Of a stretch of DNA of 64,000 nt, positions 7,496-16,151 are shown piece by piece. Made by a program: the position numbers and the translations under genes. Numbering within the stretch: the first letter of the stretch is position 1; each line of letters starts with the position of its first letter. The DNA is from Selenomonas sp963544755 (GTDB lineage: Bacteria; Bacillota; Negativicutes; Selenomonadales; Selenomonadaceae): assembly GCA_963544755.1 (NCBI GenBank), contig CAUUGH010000003.1:1-64000 (forward strand), in the 5' to 3' direction. The notes beneath the pieces were generated by a model. It searched no databases. It was not told where the DNA came from and saw nothing but the letters and a program-made list of their open reading frames with translations.

Positions 7496-9469
7496 ATGCT
7501 AAAATTTTTCAAGCGTCTTTTTTCTTCTGCGCCTAAGCCGACGGAAGCTGCACCGCAAGATAAAGCCGTAGAGCGTCTTGATCGCGAAATAGACGCACTT
7601 TATGCGATTTTAGCTGAAGAATCAGGATCTGATCGACTGGTTATTAAGGCCGGCAAGATGGACGCCATGCGCCTTATGCGATCTGCCGTTCGCGCCGAGC
7701 GCGTTTTAGCTCTTGAGCGCATCGTCTATGAAAACCCAACGATAGAGCGTGTGCCGACGGATGAAGAGATCCCTGCCGTTCTGGCGGAAATTTCCGAGCG
7801 CATCGCTGATATTATGGCACGGCGCAGCATGGAGGACAAGATAGAGCAGAAGATTCAAGAAAAGCTCGAAGAAAATCATCAAGACTATGTGCAAGACATC
7901 CGTATGCAGGTTTTAAAGGACGAAAAAAGCGTCAACGAATCGCCCCAGGCAGCAAAAAAGCGCGAGGAGCTAGAAGCACTGGAAAAGATTCACCTGACAC
8001 AATCGGTCATGGAACTGCTGCGCCCTAAGACACTTAGAGAAGTCGTAGGTCAAGAGCGCGCCGTCAAGGCTCTGGCATCAAAACTCGCCTCGCCTTATCC
8101 GCAGCACCTCTTGCTTTATGGTCCGCCCGGTGTCGGCAAAACGACGGCGGCACGCATCATTTTAGAAACCGTCAAGAAAAATGCACATTCGCCTTTTTCT
8201 AAAAACGCTCCTTTTGTCGAAACGGACGGCACGACGCTTAGATGGGATGCACGCGACATGACAAACCCTCTCTTAGGCTCGGTACATGACCCCATCTATC
8301 AAGGTGCGCGCCGCGATCTGGCAGACGGCGGCATCCCCGAGCCTAAGCCCGGCATGGTGACAGAAGCACATGGCGGCATCTTGTTCATCGACGAGATTGG
8401 CGAGATGGACGAAATGTTACAAAACAAGCTCTTAAAAGTGCTTGAAGATAAACGCGCCTACTTTGAATCAGCTTATTACGATCATACAGATGACAAGGTG
8501 CCGCCTTATATAAAAAAGCTCTTTGAAGAAGGCGCACCTGCTGATTTTGTACTCATCGGTGCAACGACGCGCGATGCCGCCCATATCAATCCTGCCCTTC
8601 GCTCACGCTGTGCAGAGATCTATTTTGAGCCTTTGACGCCAAAACACATCGAAGAGATTGTAGAAAATGCAGCCAAAAAACTTAAAGTAGAAGTTGAATA
8701 CGAAGTCGTCCGTCTTATCAGCGAGTATACGACCGAAGGGCGCAAGGCGATAAACATTCTTGCCGATGCCTATAGCCTTGCACTTTCGCGCACAAAAGAC
8801 GGTGAGAGCGTAAAGATCGACAAAAAAGACATCTATGAGGTCGCCCAAGTCAGCAGACTTTATCAGTTCGTGACGAAAAAGGCATCTAAAAAGCCGGAAG
8901 TAGGTCACGTTTTCGGGCTTGGCGTTGCCGGCTTTTTAGGCTCTGTCATTGAGATTGAAGCTGTTGTTTTTCCTGCAGCCGAAAAAGGCAAAGGGCAGGT
9001 GCGCTTTAACGAAACAGCCGGCAGCATGGCAAAAGATTCTGTATTTAATGCGGCATCTTTGCTGCGACGCTTGACAGAAAAAAGCATCCACGACTATGAT
9101 GTACATATAAACGTCATCGGCGGCGGCAACATTGATGGCCCTAGCGCAGGTGTAGCGATCTTAGCGGCGCTAGTCAGTGCTGTGACTAAAAAGCCGCTGC
9201 GTCAAGATGTGGCGGTGACCGGCGAGATTTCCCTTGCAGGGCGCGTACGCCCCGTCGGCGGCGTCTTTGAAAAGGCATACGGCGCAAAGCAAGCCGGCAT
9301 CAGCAGCCTTGTCATTCCCAAGGAAAACGATAAAGATATTCCCAAAGGACACCTAGGGCTTGACATTCATGCAGTAGAAACGGTAGAAGATGCCTTTTCG
9401 GTGCTTTTTGCTCTAGAATCCGGCATGGAGCCGCTGCACTTTTTTCTTAAGGAAACACTGATAAAATAA
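7496..9469 (+). CDS. Lon-family ATP-dependent protease (LonB/LonC type)
   Basis: A 657-residue AAA+ protease. The ATG at 7496 follows AGAGGT. An N-terminal coiled region (about 1-190) lacks the long Lon substrate domain. The ATPase has Walker A LLYGPPGVGKTTAAR and Walker B GGILFIDEIGEMDE, with sensor and arginine-finger region NPALRSRCAEIYFEPL. The C-terminal Lon protease domain carries the catalytic Ser in NIDGPSAGVA and the Lys in FEKAYGAKQAG. This fits the short Lon-like enzymes found between rplI and dnaB in some Firmicutes. The last residues (KETLIK) and the stop codon lie inside dispersed repeat copy B, so the C-terminus has been set by that element. Confidence 0.9.
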   Translation: MLKFFKRLFSSAPKPTEAAPQDKAVERLDREIDALYAILAEESGSDRLVIKAGKMDAMRLMRSAVRAERVLALERIVYENPTIERVPTDEEIPAVLAEISERIADIMARRSMEDKIEQKIQEKLEENHQDYVQDIRMQVLKDEKSVNESPQAAKKREELEALEKIHLTQSVMELLRPKTLREVVGQERAVKALASKLASPYPQHLLLYGPPGVGKTTAARIILETVKKNAHSPFSKNAPFVETDGTTLRWDARDMTNPLLGSVHDPIYQGARRDLADGGIPEPKPGMVTEAHGGILFIDEIGEMDEMLQNKLLKVLEDKRAYFESAYYDHTDDKVPPYIKKLFEEGAPADFVLIGATTRDAAHINPALRSRCAEIYFEPLTPKHIEEIVENAAKKLKVEVEYEVVRLISEYTTEGRKAINILADAYSLALSRTKDGESVKIDKKDIYEVAQVSRLYQFVTKKASKKPEVGHVFGLGVAGFLGSVIEIEAVVFPAAEKGKGQVRFNETAGSMAKDSVFNAASLLRRLTEKSIHDYDVHINVIGGGNIDGPSAGVAILAALVSAVTKKPLRQDVAVTGEISLAGRVRPVGGVFEKAYGAKQAGISSLVIPKENDKDIPKGHLGLDIHAVETVEDAFSVLFALESGMEPLHFFLKETLIK

Positions 9470-9537
9470 AGTTGCCTAGATTTGTAAAGATACATAAAGA
9501 GCAGGGGCTAAATTTGAAATTATCAGTTGCTCTTTAA
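9446..9537 (+). repeat. dispersed palindromic repeat, copy B
   Basis: Starts CTTAAGGAAACACTGATAAA and ends AAATTATCAGTTGCTCTTTAA. The left end overlaps the last codons and the TAA stop of the Lon-family gene. The remainder separates it from dnaB. Confidence 0.85.
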
Positions 9538-9626
9538 AAATAGCCTTGTGATAGAAAAAGAAAAAGCGTCCGCTAGCAAAAAATCCCCTAAGACATTCGA
9601 CGAGAGCAAAAAGGAGGTCATCTTAC

Positions 9627-10952
9627 ATGGAGCGTATGCCGCCGGCGAGCGTCGAAGCCGAGCAAGCTGTACTTGCAGCCATGCTCTTAAAAGAAGGAGC
9701 TTTGGCTATAGCCACCGAAGAATTGACGGCAGACGACTTTTATAGAGAAACACATCGCTTGATTTTTGAGGCCATGCTGGAAATAAAAGAGCGTACAGAG
9801 CCGGTAGATCTTGTGACCTTGACCGAGCAGCTGAAAAAAAGAGATAAGCTCGCTAAGATCGGCGGTATTCCGGCACTGACGCTCATCGTAAACTCTGTAC
9901 CAACAGCGGCAAACATCAAGTATCATGCACATATCGTGCGCGAAAAGGCACAGCTTCGTGCGCTCATCAATGCAGCGACAGAGATAGCTAGCGCAGCCTA
10001 TGAAGAAGCCGATGATGTAGAAAACATCGTAGACAGCGCTGAAAAACTAATCCTTGCAGTCGCTTCTGGAAAGCGCAGCCGTGACTTTACTCCGCTACAA
10101 GAAATTCTCTTAGCGACACTTGAACAGATCGATGAGCGTTACAACAACAAAGGCGGTCTTACCGGGCTTCCTACAGGCTTTAGCGAACTAGATCACCTAA
10201 CGGCAGGGCTTCAAAAGTCTGATCTTATCTTAGTCGCCGCCCGTCCTTCTATGGGAAAGACCGCCTTTACCTTAAACATCGCCGCACATATAGCCTTGCG
10301 AAAAAAAGAGCCGGTCGCCTTTTTTTCTTTGGAAATGAGCAAAGAACAGCTCGTACAGCGTCTTCTCTGCTCGGAAGGCTGCATTGATTCGCAGCGGCTG
10401 CGTGTCGGCGACATCGAAGAAAAGGGGTGGGGCGATCTCATCGACGCAGCTAACCGTTTATCTGCCGCGCCGCTTTATATAGACGATACGCCTAGTATCA
10501 GCATCATGGAGCTGCGCTCAAAAGCGCGTCGCCTGCAAAAACAAGAAGGTCTTTCGCTCGTCGTCATTGACTATTTGCAGCTTATGCAAGGACGCGCAGG
10601 AAAAAGCGGCGACAATCGCCAACAAGAGATCTCAGAAATATCGCGCTCCTTAAAAGCACTCGCTCGCGAACTTTCCGTGCCGATAGTCGCACTTTCGCAG
10701 CTATCAAGAAGCGTCGAGTCGCGCCAAATAAAGCGACCGATGCTCTCTGATCTAAGAGAATCCGGCTCTTTAGAGCAAGACGCTGACATTGTTATATTTC
10801 TTTATCGAGAAGACTACTACGATCCAGATACAGAAAATCCCAATATCACGGAGGTTATCATCGCCAAGCACAGAAACGGCCCTGTAGATACAGTAAAACT
10901 GATGTTCCTCAAAGAGTTTACGAAATTCGGCAATCTATCGCATATGCAATAA
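9627..10952 (+). CDS. dnaB: replicative DNA helicase
   Basis: 441 residues, normal for the hexameric replicative helicase. The N-terminal domain begins PPASVEAEQAVLAAMLL. The RecA-like domain has Walker A AARPSMGKTAFTLNIA, SLEMSKEQLVQRL, Walker B LVVIDYLQLMQG, ALSQLSRSVESR and DLRESGSLEQDADIV. It unwinds DNA ahead of the replisome and works with primase, encoded at 40.0 kb. The ATG at 9627 follows AAAGGAGGT. The gene lies 157 bases after the Lon-family gene, with repeat copy B between. Confidence 0.97.
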   Translation: MERMPPASVEAEQAVLAAMLLKEGALAIATEELTADDFYRETHRLIFEAMLEIKERTEPVDLVTLTEQLKKRDKLAKIGGIPALTLIVNSVPTAANIKYHAHIVREKAQLRALINAATEIASAAYEEADDVENIVDSAEKLILAVASGKRSRDFTPLQEILLATLEQIDERYNNKGGLTGLPTGFSELDHLTAGLQKSDLILVAARPSMGKTAFTLNIAAHIALRKKEPVAFFSLEMSKEQLVQRLLCSEGCIDSQRLRVGDIEEKGWGDLIDAANRLSAAPLYIDDTPSISIMELRSKARRLQKQEGLSLVVIDYLQLMQGRAGKSGDNRQQEISEISRSLKALARELSVPIVALSQLSRSVESRQIKRPMLSDLRESGSLEQDADIVIFLYREDYYDPDTENPNITEVIIAKHRNGPVDTVKLMFLKEFTKFGNLSHMQ

Positions 10953-10967
10953 GAGAAAGAGGAAACG

Positions 10968-12401
10968 ATGAAATACGACAAGAAGGAACTTGACGCACGG
11001 TTGCGCGCCGGCAGGGAGCCACATCGTTGGCGCAATCGCTTTCATCTTGAGATGCCGGTTGGCTTTACAGGCGGTGTCAAAGGGGTGACATTTTTTCAAG
11101 GCAGATACCATCTGCTCTGTCAGTGGAGCTTGCAGCTAGAAACAGGAAAGCACCTGGGTTGGGTGCGCTTTACGACACGCGACTTTCTAAGCTGGAGCAA
11201 ACCTAAGCTCGTGCTTTGGCCGACAGATAGTGCCGATAAATACGGCTGCGCCAGCGGCTCGGTATTCGTCAAAGATGATAAGGTGCGCCTTCTTTACACA
11301 GGTATGAGCAAAAAAGCTAATGCTAGAAAGAGCTGCCAGATTTTAGCGACGCTTCTAGCTGACGGCACGGTGCTAAAAGATAAGGTTCTCATCGAAAAGC
11401 CGCCTGCAGGCTATACCGATGTTTTTAAAGACCCCTATTTTTTTCGTCGTTACGATCGCGATTACATTTTGATGAGCGCACAAGAAGGGCCTATAAACGA
11501 TGCGCGTGCTTGCGCGCTCATCTACCGCGAAGAAAAAGACGGCTTTTTTCTGCTCGGCGAGTTAAAAACACAGCTGGGCTTCTTCGGTAGAACATGGGAG
11601 TGTCCCTCGCTGTTGCAGCTAGACGGTTACGACGTACTGCTCTTTTCGCCGTGCGATGTTTATAATCGCGGCGCTTTTGAGCGAAATATTCGCTCAGGGT
11701 ACGTTGTCGGACATTTTTCGATTGCCTCACAAGAGCTGTTACATGGCGCTTTTCGAGATTTTGATCGAGGATTTGACTTTTTTGCACCGCAGACCTGTAC
11801 CCACGAAGGGCGTACGCTGCTTTTCGCTCGTCTTGGTATAGCGCATCGAGAAAAAGACTATCCGACACGCGCTGAAGGTTTTCTTTATACACTGGCGCTG
11901 CCGCGCACGCTAAGACTTCGCCAAGGTAGACTCTACGAAGAACCGATAGACGAGCTAAAGGCGCTTCGCATCGAAGAAAGCAGAGCAGAATTAGAAGAAA
12001 GCGAGGTTCATACATGGCAAACACCGCTTGCAGAAGGCGCAGAAGTCCTTTTATATATAATATTCGGCAGAGCGCAGTGCTTAAATTTTGAAATTCGCTA
12101 CAATTTTGAAAAAGTCAGTATCCGCTATGATCGCCAAGGCGCTGTCTTAGAAATCAGCCGCGAGGCAATGAAGCTTGGTGCAAGAGGTACACGCCGCTTT
12201 ACACTCTATACAGAAGGAACGCTCATGCTCCACTTTTTCATTGATAAAACGGCAATAGAAATTTTCTTCCAACACGGCGAGGAAGCAGCCTCCTTCCTCG
12301 TGTTCCCCACGCAAGATACCTGTCCTAGTCTGGCACTTTTTGCCGATGCACCGATTAAAAAAATAATGGGGACAAGGTGGGCGCTTGATGCGCTGCACTA
12401 G
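10968..12401 (+). CDS. GH32-fold protein lacking the catalytic nucleophile (first of a tandem pair)
   Basis: A 477-residue protein with the layout of GH32 beta-fructosidases: a five-bladed propeller and a C-terminal beta-sandwich (from about 350). Conserved landmarks are FQGRYHLLCQW, FTTRDFLSW, GCASGS (93-98), LLYTG, FKDP (153-156, Asp155 kept), WECPSLL (210-216, acid/base Glu211 kept) and FDFFAPQT. In active enzymes the nucleophile sits in WMNDPNG; here the aligned segment is GFTGGVKG (32-39), with Gly at the Asp position. Invertase activity is therefore unlikely. It could bind fructans or act differently. There is no sugar transporter nearby. The start is 16 bases after dnaB, behind AGAGGA; no promoter is seen between, so it may be cotranscribed with dnaB. 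No signal peptide. Confidence 0.82.
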   Translation: MKYDKKELDARLRAGREPHRWRNRFHLEMPVGFTGGVKGVTFFQGRYHLLCQWSLQLETGKHLGWVRFTTRDFLSWSKPKLVLWPTDSADKYGCASGSVFVKDDKVRLLYTGMSKKANARKSCQILATLLADGTVLKDKVLIEKPPAGYTDVFKDPYFFRRYDRDYILMSAQEGPINDARACALIYREEKDGFFLLGELKTQLGFFGRTWECPSLLQLDGYDVLLFSPCDVYNRGAFERNIRSGYVVGHFSIASQELLHGAFRDFDRGFDFFAPQTCTHEGRTLLFARLGIAHREKDYPTRAEGFLYTLALPRTLRLRQGRLYEEPIDELKALRIEESRAELEESEVHTWQTPLAEGAEVLLYIIFGRAQCLNFEIRYNFEKVSIRYDRQGAVLEISREAMKLGARGTRRFTLYTEGTLMLHFFIDKTAIEIFFQHGEEAASFLVFPTQDTCPSLALFADAPIKKIMGTRWALDALH

Positions 12402-12451
12402 GGAAATGAGTAAGCAACAAAGTGAGAAGGCACGGGAATAGGAGGACGTAT

Positions 12452-13939
12452 ATGGAATACAACAAGCAAGAACTTGACAGTCGTTTGCAATATGAAATAC
12501 ACCGTGCAGGACACCACTGGCGCAATCGCTTTCATTTAGAGCTGCCTTTTGGCTTTACCGGCAGCGTGAAGGGGCTTGTTTTCTACAAAGGAGAATTTCA
12601 TTTATTTTGCCAGTGGAACCCTTTTTCAACCGAAGACAAAGATAAAAGCTGGGTCGAATTTAAGACGCGCGATTTTGTCTATTGGAGCGATCCAAGGCTC
12701 GTATTGTGGCCAAGAGATGACGATGAGCGCGATGGCTGCGGCTCCGGCTCTGCCTTTATCAACGGCGGCAAACTGCGCGTTTTTTATACGGGCAGGCGTG
12801 AAGAAGGCGAAAAGCGTGCTAACAGACAGATCCTCGGCACAATGACAAAAGACGGCTTTATAAAAAAAGATATGGTGCTTCTTAAAGAAGCGCCATCAGG
12901 CTATACGGATCGCTTTCAAGGACCGTATTTCTTCGTACGAAACAGCCATGCCTACGCATTTTTGGGCGCACAGGCAAAAGATACGAGAGGAGAAGGGCGA
13001 GGATGCCTTTTGCTTTATCGCGAAGAAAAAGGATTTTTGCAATTTGTCGGAGAGTTAAAAACGCAGCTTACCAATTTCGGTAACGTATGGGAATGCCCGT
13101 CGCTGCTTTCTTTCGGCAGGCAAGACGTACTGTTTTTTTCGCCGCGCGGATTTAGCGACAGTGAAGATGACAGCCAAAGCCAATTTCGATCAGGCTATAT
13201 TACAGGGCAGCTGTCGCTTGCCGGCTGCCGGATGCACCACGGCGAATTTCACAAACTAGATCAAGGCTTTGACTTTTTTGCGCCGCACGTCGCCATGCAC
13301 GAAGGGCGAAAGATCCTCATTGGCTGGATGAATATACCGCACCATGACGAAGACTATCCAACCGGCGAACACGGCTGGATGCACACATTGACCATGCCGC
13401 GCGTCTTGACGCTAAGACATGGCAAGCTATGCGCTAAGCCGGCGCCGGAGCTTAAAGAACTGCGTATAGAACAAAGCTCAAGAGAGCTTTTTGGTCGCGC
13501 TGTACCTTTTATTAAGACTAAGCTTGCCCTATACGGCTCAGAGATCCTCTTAAATATCGTCTTGGGGGCGGCGCAGCGTCTAAAAATCGAGCTTCGCTTT
13601 GGCAGGGAAAAGGTAAAAATAAGCTACAACCGCGAATCCGATCTTGTCGAAATAAGCCGCAAGGGAATGAAACTTGGCGCAGGCGGCGTGCGTACCTTTA
13701 AAGTCTACACCTACCACTCGTTTACCGTGAACATTTTCATTGACCGCAGCGCCATCGAAGTATTTTTCCAAAACGGCGAAGAAGTTGCATCTTTTCTTGT
13801 GTTTCCGGAAGAAGAAGTAGAGCCGGTATTCTTCCTGGAAGCAGATGCGCCCATGGAAAAAGTCATGGGTACGATCTGGGATCTCGGTCGTATACGCTAC
13901 GGCGAACTAAAGCCGCAGAGGAGAAAATATCTTTTTTGA
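12452..13939 (+). CDS. GH32-fold protein lacking the catalytic nucleophile (second of a tandem pair)
   Basis: A 495-residue paralogue of the preceding protein. The ATG at 12452 is chosen because AGGAGG lies six bases upstream; an in-frame ATG at 12422 has no such site. The GH32 outline is clear: HLFCQWNP, FKTRDFVYW, GCGSGS, FYTG, WECPSLL (213-219, Glu214 kept), FDFFAPHV and ILIGWMNIPHHDEDYPTGEHGW. The nucleophile segment reads GFTGSVKG (34-41), with Ser in place of Asp. The usual FRDP motif reads FQGP (155-158), so the transition-state Asp is lost too. It is more conserved than its neighbour at the substrate-side Trp region, yet cannot be a standard fructosidase. No signal peptide. A strong terminator follows. 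Confidence 0.82.
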   Translation: MEYNKQELDSRLQYEIHRAGHHWRNRFHLELPFGFTGSVKGLVFYKGEFHLFCQWNPFSTEDKDKSWVEFKTRDFVYWSDPRLVLWPRDDDERDGCGSGSAFINGGKLRVFYTGRREEGEKRANRQILGTMTKDGFIKKDMVLLKEAPSGYTDRFQGPYFFVRNSHAYAFLGAQAKDTRGEGRGCLLLYREEKGFLQFVGELKTQLTNFGNVWECPSLLSFGRQDVLFFSPRGFSDSEDDSQSQFRSGYITGQLSLAGCRMHHGEFHKLDQGFDFFAPHVAMHEGRKILIGWMNIPHHDEDYPTGEHGWMHTLTMPRVLTLRHGKLCAKPAPELKELRIEQSSRELFGRAVPFIKTKLALYGSEILLNIVLGAAQRLKIELRFGREKVKISYNRESDLVEISRKGMKLGAGGVRTFKVYTYHSFTVNIFIDRSAIEVFFQNGEEVASFLVFPEEEVEPVFFLEADAPMEKVMGTIWDLGRIRYGELKPQRRKYLF

Positions 13940-13951
13940 TGCATAAGAAAT

Positions 13952-13998
13952 AAAAAGCACGGCTTTCATGAAGTCAAATCATAAAAGCTGTGCTTTTT
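13952..13998. terminator. bidirectional intrinsic terminator
   Basis: AAAAAGCACGGCTTT pairs with AAAGCTGTGCTTTTT (one G-U pair) around a loop of about 17 bases, with T tracts on both strands. It separates the GH32 pair from the convergent gene at 14004-14660. Confidence 0.85.
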
Positions 13999-14003
13999 TG
14001 CTG

Positions 14004-14660
14004 TCAATCTTCTTTTTCCGGTGGGATCGTGAGATTTTCCCTAAGCGCGTTAATTTCTTCGGCCAGAAATAGCCCGGAAGGAGATTCGCGGATCATGGTA
14101 TCTTCTAAAATGCGGCTTAACTCTAGCGGATCGCCGGTTAAAAGCCTTGCAGGATTAGCGTCGTTTTTCGTGCGCCGAATCGCTTGCTGCTGCGCCTTAG
14201 CATAGGTAAGTGTCTTTTGTCGCACGACCGCGACCAGATCATAGTTAATGCCGCTAAGAGAAAGCGGTGGGACATGGGCATCTATCGCATCGTGTGTGCG
14301 CTTGGCATCTTCAGAAAGCTTTGCAAGACGAAGATAAGTCGTTTGGATGTCGATAGAGCCGTCTTTGAAGCTATCTAAGATATTGTGGTACTGCTGCCAG
14401 TTATAATCAAGCTGCGTGATATTTTTCTTGTGTTCGTCGTACCATGCGGTGAAAATTTCCAGCTGCCGGTGAATTTCAGCGCGTTCTTTTGCTGTCATAT
14501 GTGGCGCCGGCGGCGGCGGAAAGCTCCAAAAAGCTGCCGCACCTGCAAAAAGCAGCGTAAGCGAAAAAAGCACCCAGACTTTGCGGCTTGGCAGCCAACG
14601 ATAAAGAAGTAAAAGAGCGAAAAAAACGAGCAGGAGCAGAAAATATTTATAAGACGGCAT
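14004..14660 (-). CDS. membrane-anchored protein of unknown function
   Basis: A 218-residue protein I do not recognise. Starting at the ATG at 14660 (AAAAGGAG nine bases upstream), it has two hydrophobic helices (about 6-20 and 28-46), then a Pro-rich linker (FPPPPAPHM) and a long helical, charged domain with heptad-like stretches (ERAEIHRQLEIFTAWYDEHK; TYLRLAKLSEDAKRTHDAID). A longer frame to 14840 exists, but it would overlap the divergent promoter region and has no ribosome site. A TATAAT is seen on the minus strand at 14692-14697. The gene stands alone between convergent and divergent neighbours. Confidence 0.7.
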   Translation of the reverse strand: MPSYKYFLLLLVFFALLLLYRWLPSRKVWVLFSLTLLFAGAAAFWSFPPPPAPHMTAKERAEIHRQLEIFTAWYDEHKKNITQLDYNWQQYHNILDSFKDGSIDIQTTYLRLAKLSEDAKRTHDAIDAHVPPLSLSGINYDLVAVVRQKTLTYAKAQQQAIRRTKNDANPARLLTGDPLELSRILEDTMIRESPSGLFLAEEINALRENLTIPPEKED

Positions 14661-14711
14661 AAAGATCGCTCCTTTTGTATAATTTTCATCCATTATAGCA
14701 TAAGGAAGTCC

Positions 14712-14740
14712 TTGCGTGAAGCGATGAAAGCCGTTATACT
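14712..14740 (+). promoter_or_regulatory. promoter of the 14.8-18.8 kb gene group
   Basis: TTGCGT at 14712-14717, a 17-base spacer and TATACT at 14735-14740, about 55 bases before the TTG start at 14795. Confidence 0.65.
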
Positions 14741-14794
14741 GAAAGGCAGTGCAGAAAAAATGAGAAGTATTCGCACAAGAAGGGTGATAGTACA

Positions 14795-16141
14795 TTGTTA
14801 AGCATAGCTGTAGTTTTAACAGGTGATTTGCAAGAAGCACAGATGGTCAAGAGGTATCTAAGCGAGAATTACAAAGCTAAAGCATATGAACGCATTTTAG
14901 TATATTGCGGCAAAGATGAAGCAGCGCTGCAATATTTAGACGAAGATGCTGATTTTTTGCTGCTTGACGGTAGAAATGCCGGCGTAGCAGCCTCGTGCAA
15001 TGCGGCGCTTTTTCATGCACAAGGCGATGCTATATTGTTTTTATCAGCGCCTTATATCGTCTTAGAGCCGGCTCTTCATGCCATGCAGCGAGCCCTTGAA
15101 GCAAATCCTAAAGCACTGGTTTTGCCAACGCTGCAAGATGCCCTAGGCGTAGATAGGACGCAAAACCTTCCTGCGACGCTAAAAGCAGACTATCAAGATC
15201 TACAGGGATTTTTAAACTTTACAACAGAGCTTTCGCATGAGCGCGGCACCTCGTTTATCCTAAGCTCTTTGGATTTTTGCTTTTTGGCGCGGCGCGACGC
15301 ATTGCTTTTTGTAGGCGGCTTTTTAGAAAAAATACACACACCGCTATTTCTTATGCTTGATCTTTGTCTGCGCTTTTGGAAGGCAGAGCATACTTGCATA
15401 TTGGCGCACGGGGCTTTTGTGCATCTAAACGAAATCGCAATCGCTTATGATAAAGACGATAAAGCGATGTTTGCCCGTGAGCATGGCATGAAATATCCAT
15501 ACTCTTTTATGCCGCGGCTAGATATGCTGCAATATGTCGATCTTAAAAAGCCTTCGCTAAAAGTGTTAGAAGTCGGCTGCGCCTGTGGGGCGACGCTTCT
15601 TGATATTTATAACCAAAACCCTCAGGCAAAGCTTTATGGTATAGAATTTAACGAGCAAGCGGCGGCGTTAGCAAGACATTTTGCCACAATCGAAGCACTT
15701 GATGTAGAAAAACTTCAAAAACCGGAGTGGCGGGAAATGTTTGACTACATCATCTTAGGCGATGTCATCGAGCATCTAAAAGAGCCGTGGCAGGCGATGA
15801 AAAATCTCGCTTCATTAGTAAAGCCGGGCGGCTATGTCATCGTCAGTGTGCCAAACGTCATGCATATTTCAGTATTTTCCATGATGCTTGCAGGTCGTTG
15901 GCAATATGAAGATCAAGGCATCTTAGATCACACGCACCTGCGCTTTTTTACCAAAAAAGAGATTCTTTTACTCTTACAAGAAGCAGGCTTTGAGATGGAG
16001 AGTATGCTGAAAATGATGATGCCTACAACACCGCAAGATGAAGAACTTATTAAAAAGCTCAAAGAGCTTTTGCCGGCGCAAAGCGATCCGGATGAGCTTG
16101 ATGCTTATCAATGGGTTGTTTTAGCACAAAAACGAGGTTAA
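14795..16141 (+). CDS. glycosyltransferase-like domain fused to SAM methyltransferase
   Basis: 448 residues. The N-terminal half (about 1-230) resembles a family 2 glycosyltransferase reduced to its outline: MLSIAVVLTGDLQEAQMV, NAGVAASCNAALFHAQGDAI and FLARRDALLFVGGF. No clear DxD metal motif is visible, so this half may be degenerate. The C-terminal half is a class I methyltransferase: motif I LEVGCACGATLLDI, acidic loop GIEFNEQAA, DYIILGDVIEHLKEP and KPGGYVIVSVPNV. Such fusions are usual in polysaccharide or glycan gene sets, but none surrounds it. The TTG at 14795 is the only good start, behind AAGGGTG. The ABC gene follows after ten bases. Confidence 0.75.
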   Translation: MLSIAVVLTGDLQEAQMVKRYLSENYKAKAYERILVYCGKDEAALQYLDEDADFLLLDGRNAGVAASCNAALFHAQGDAILFLSAPYIVLEPALHAMQRALEANPKALVLPTLQDALGVDRTQNLPATLKADYQDLQGFLNFTTELSHERGTSFILSSLDFCFLARRDALLFVGGFLEKIHTPLFLMLDLCLRFWKAEHTCILAHGAFVHLNEIAIAYDKDDKAMFAREHGMKYPYSFMPRLDMLQYVDLKKPSLKVLEVGCACGATLLDIYNQNPQAKLYGIEFNEQAAALARHFATIEALDVEKLQKPEWREMFDYIILGDVIEHLKEPWQAMKNLASLVKPGGYVIVSVPNVMHISVFSMMLAGRWQYEDQGILDHTHLRFFTKKEILLLLQEAGFEMESMLKMMMPTTPQDEELIKKLKELLPAQSDPDELDAYQWVVLAQKRG

Positions 16142-16151
16142 GGGGGATTTT

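Noticed and set aside
14660..14840. Longer N-terminus for the minus-strand membrane protein
   Set aside because: The added residues are not hydrophobic or conserved-looking, the region holds the divergent promoters, and the ribosome site lies before the internal ATG at 14660.
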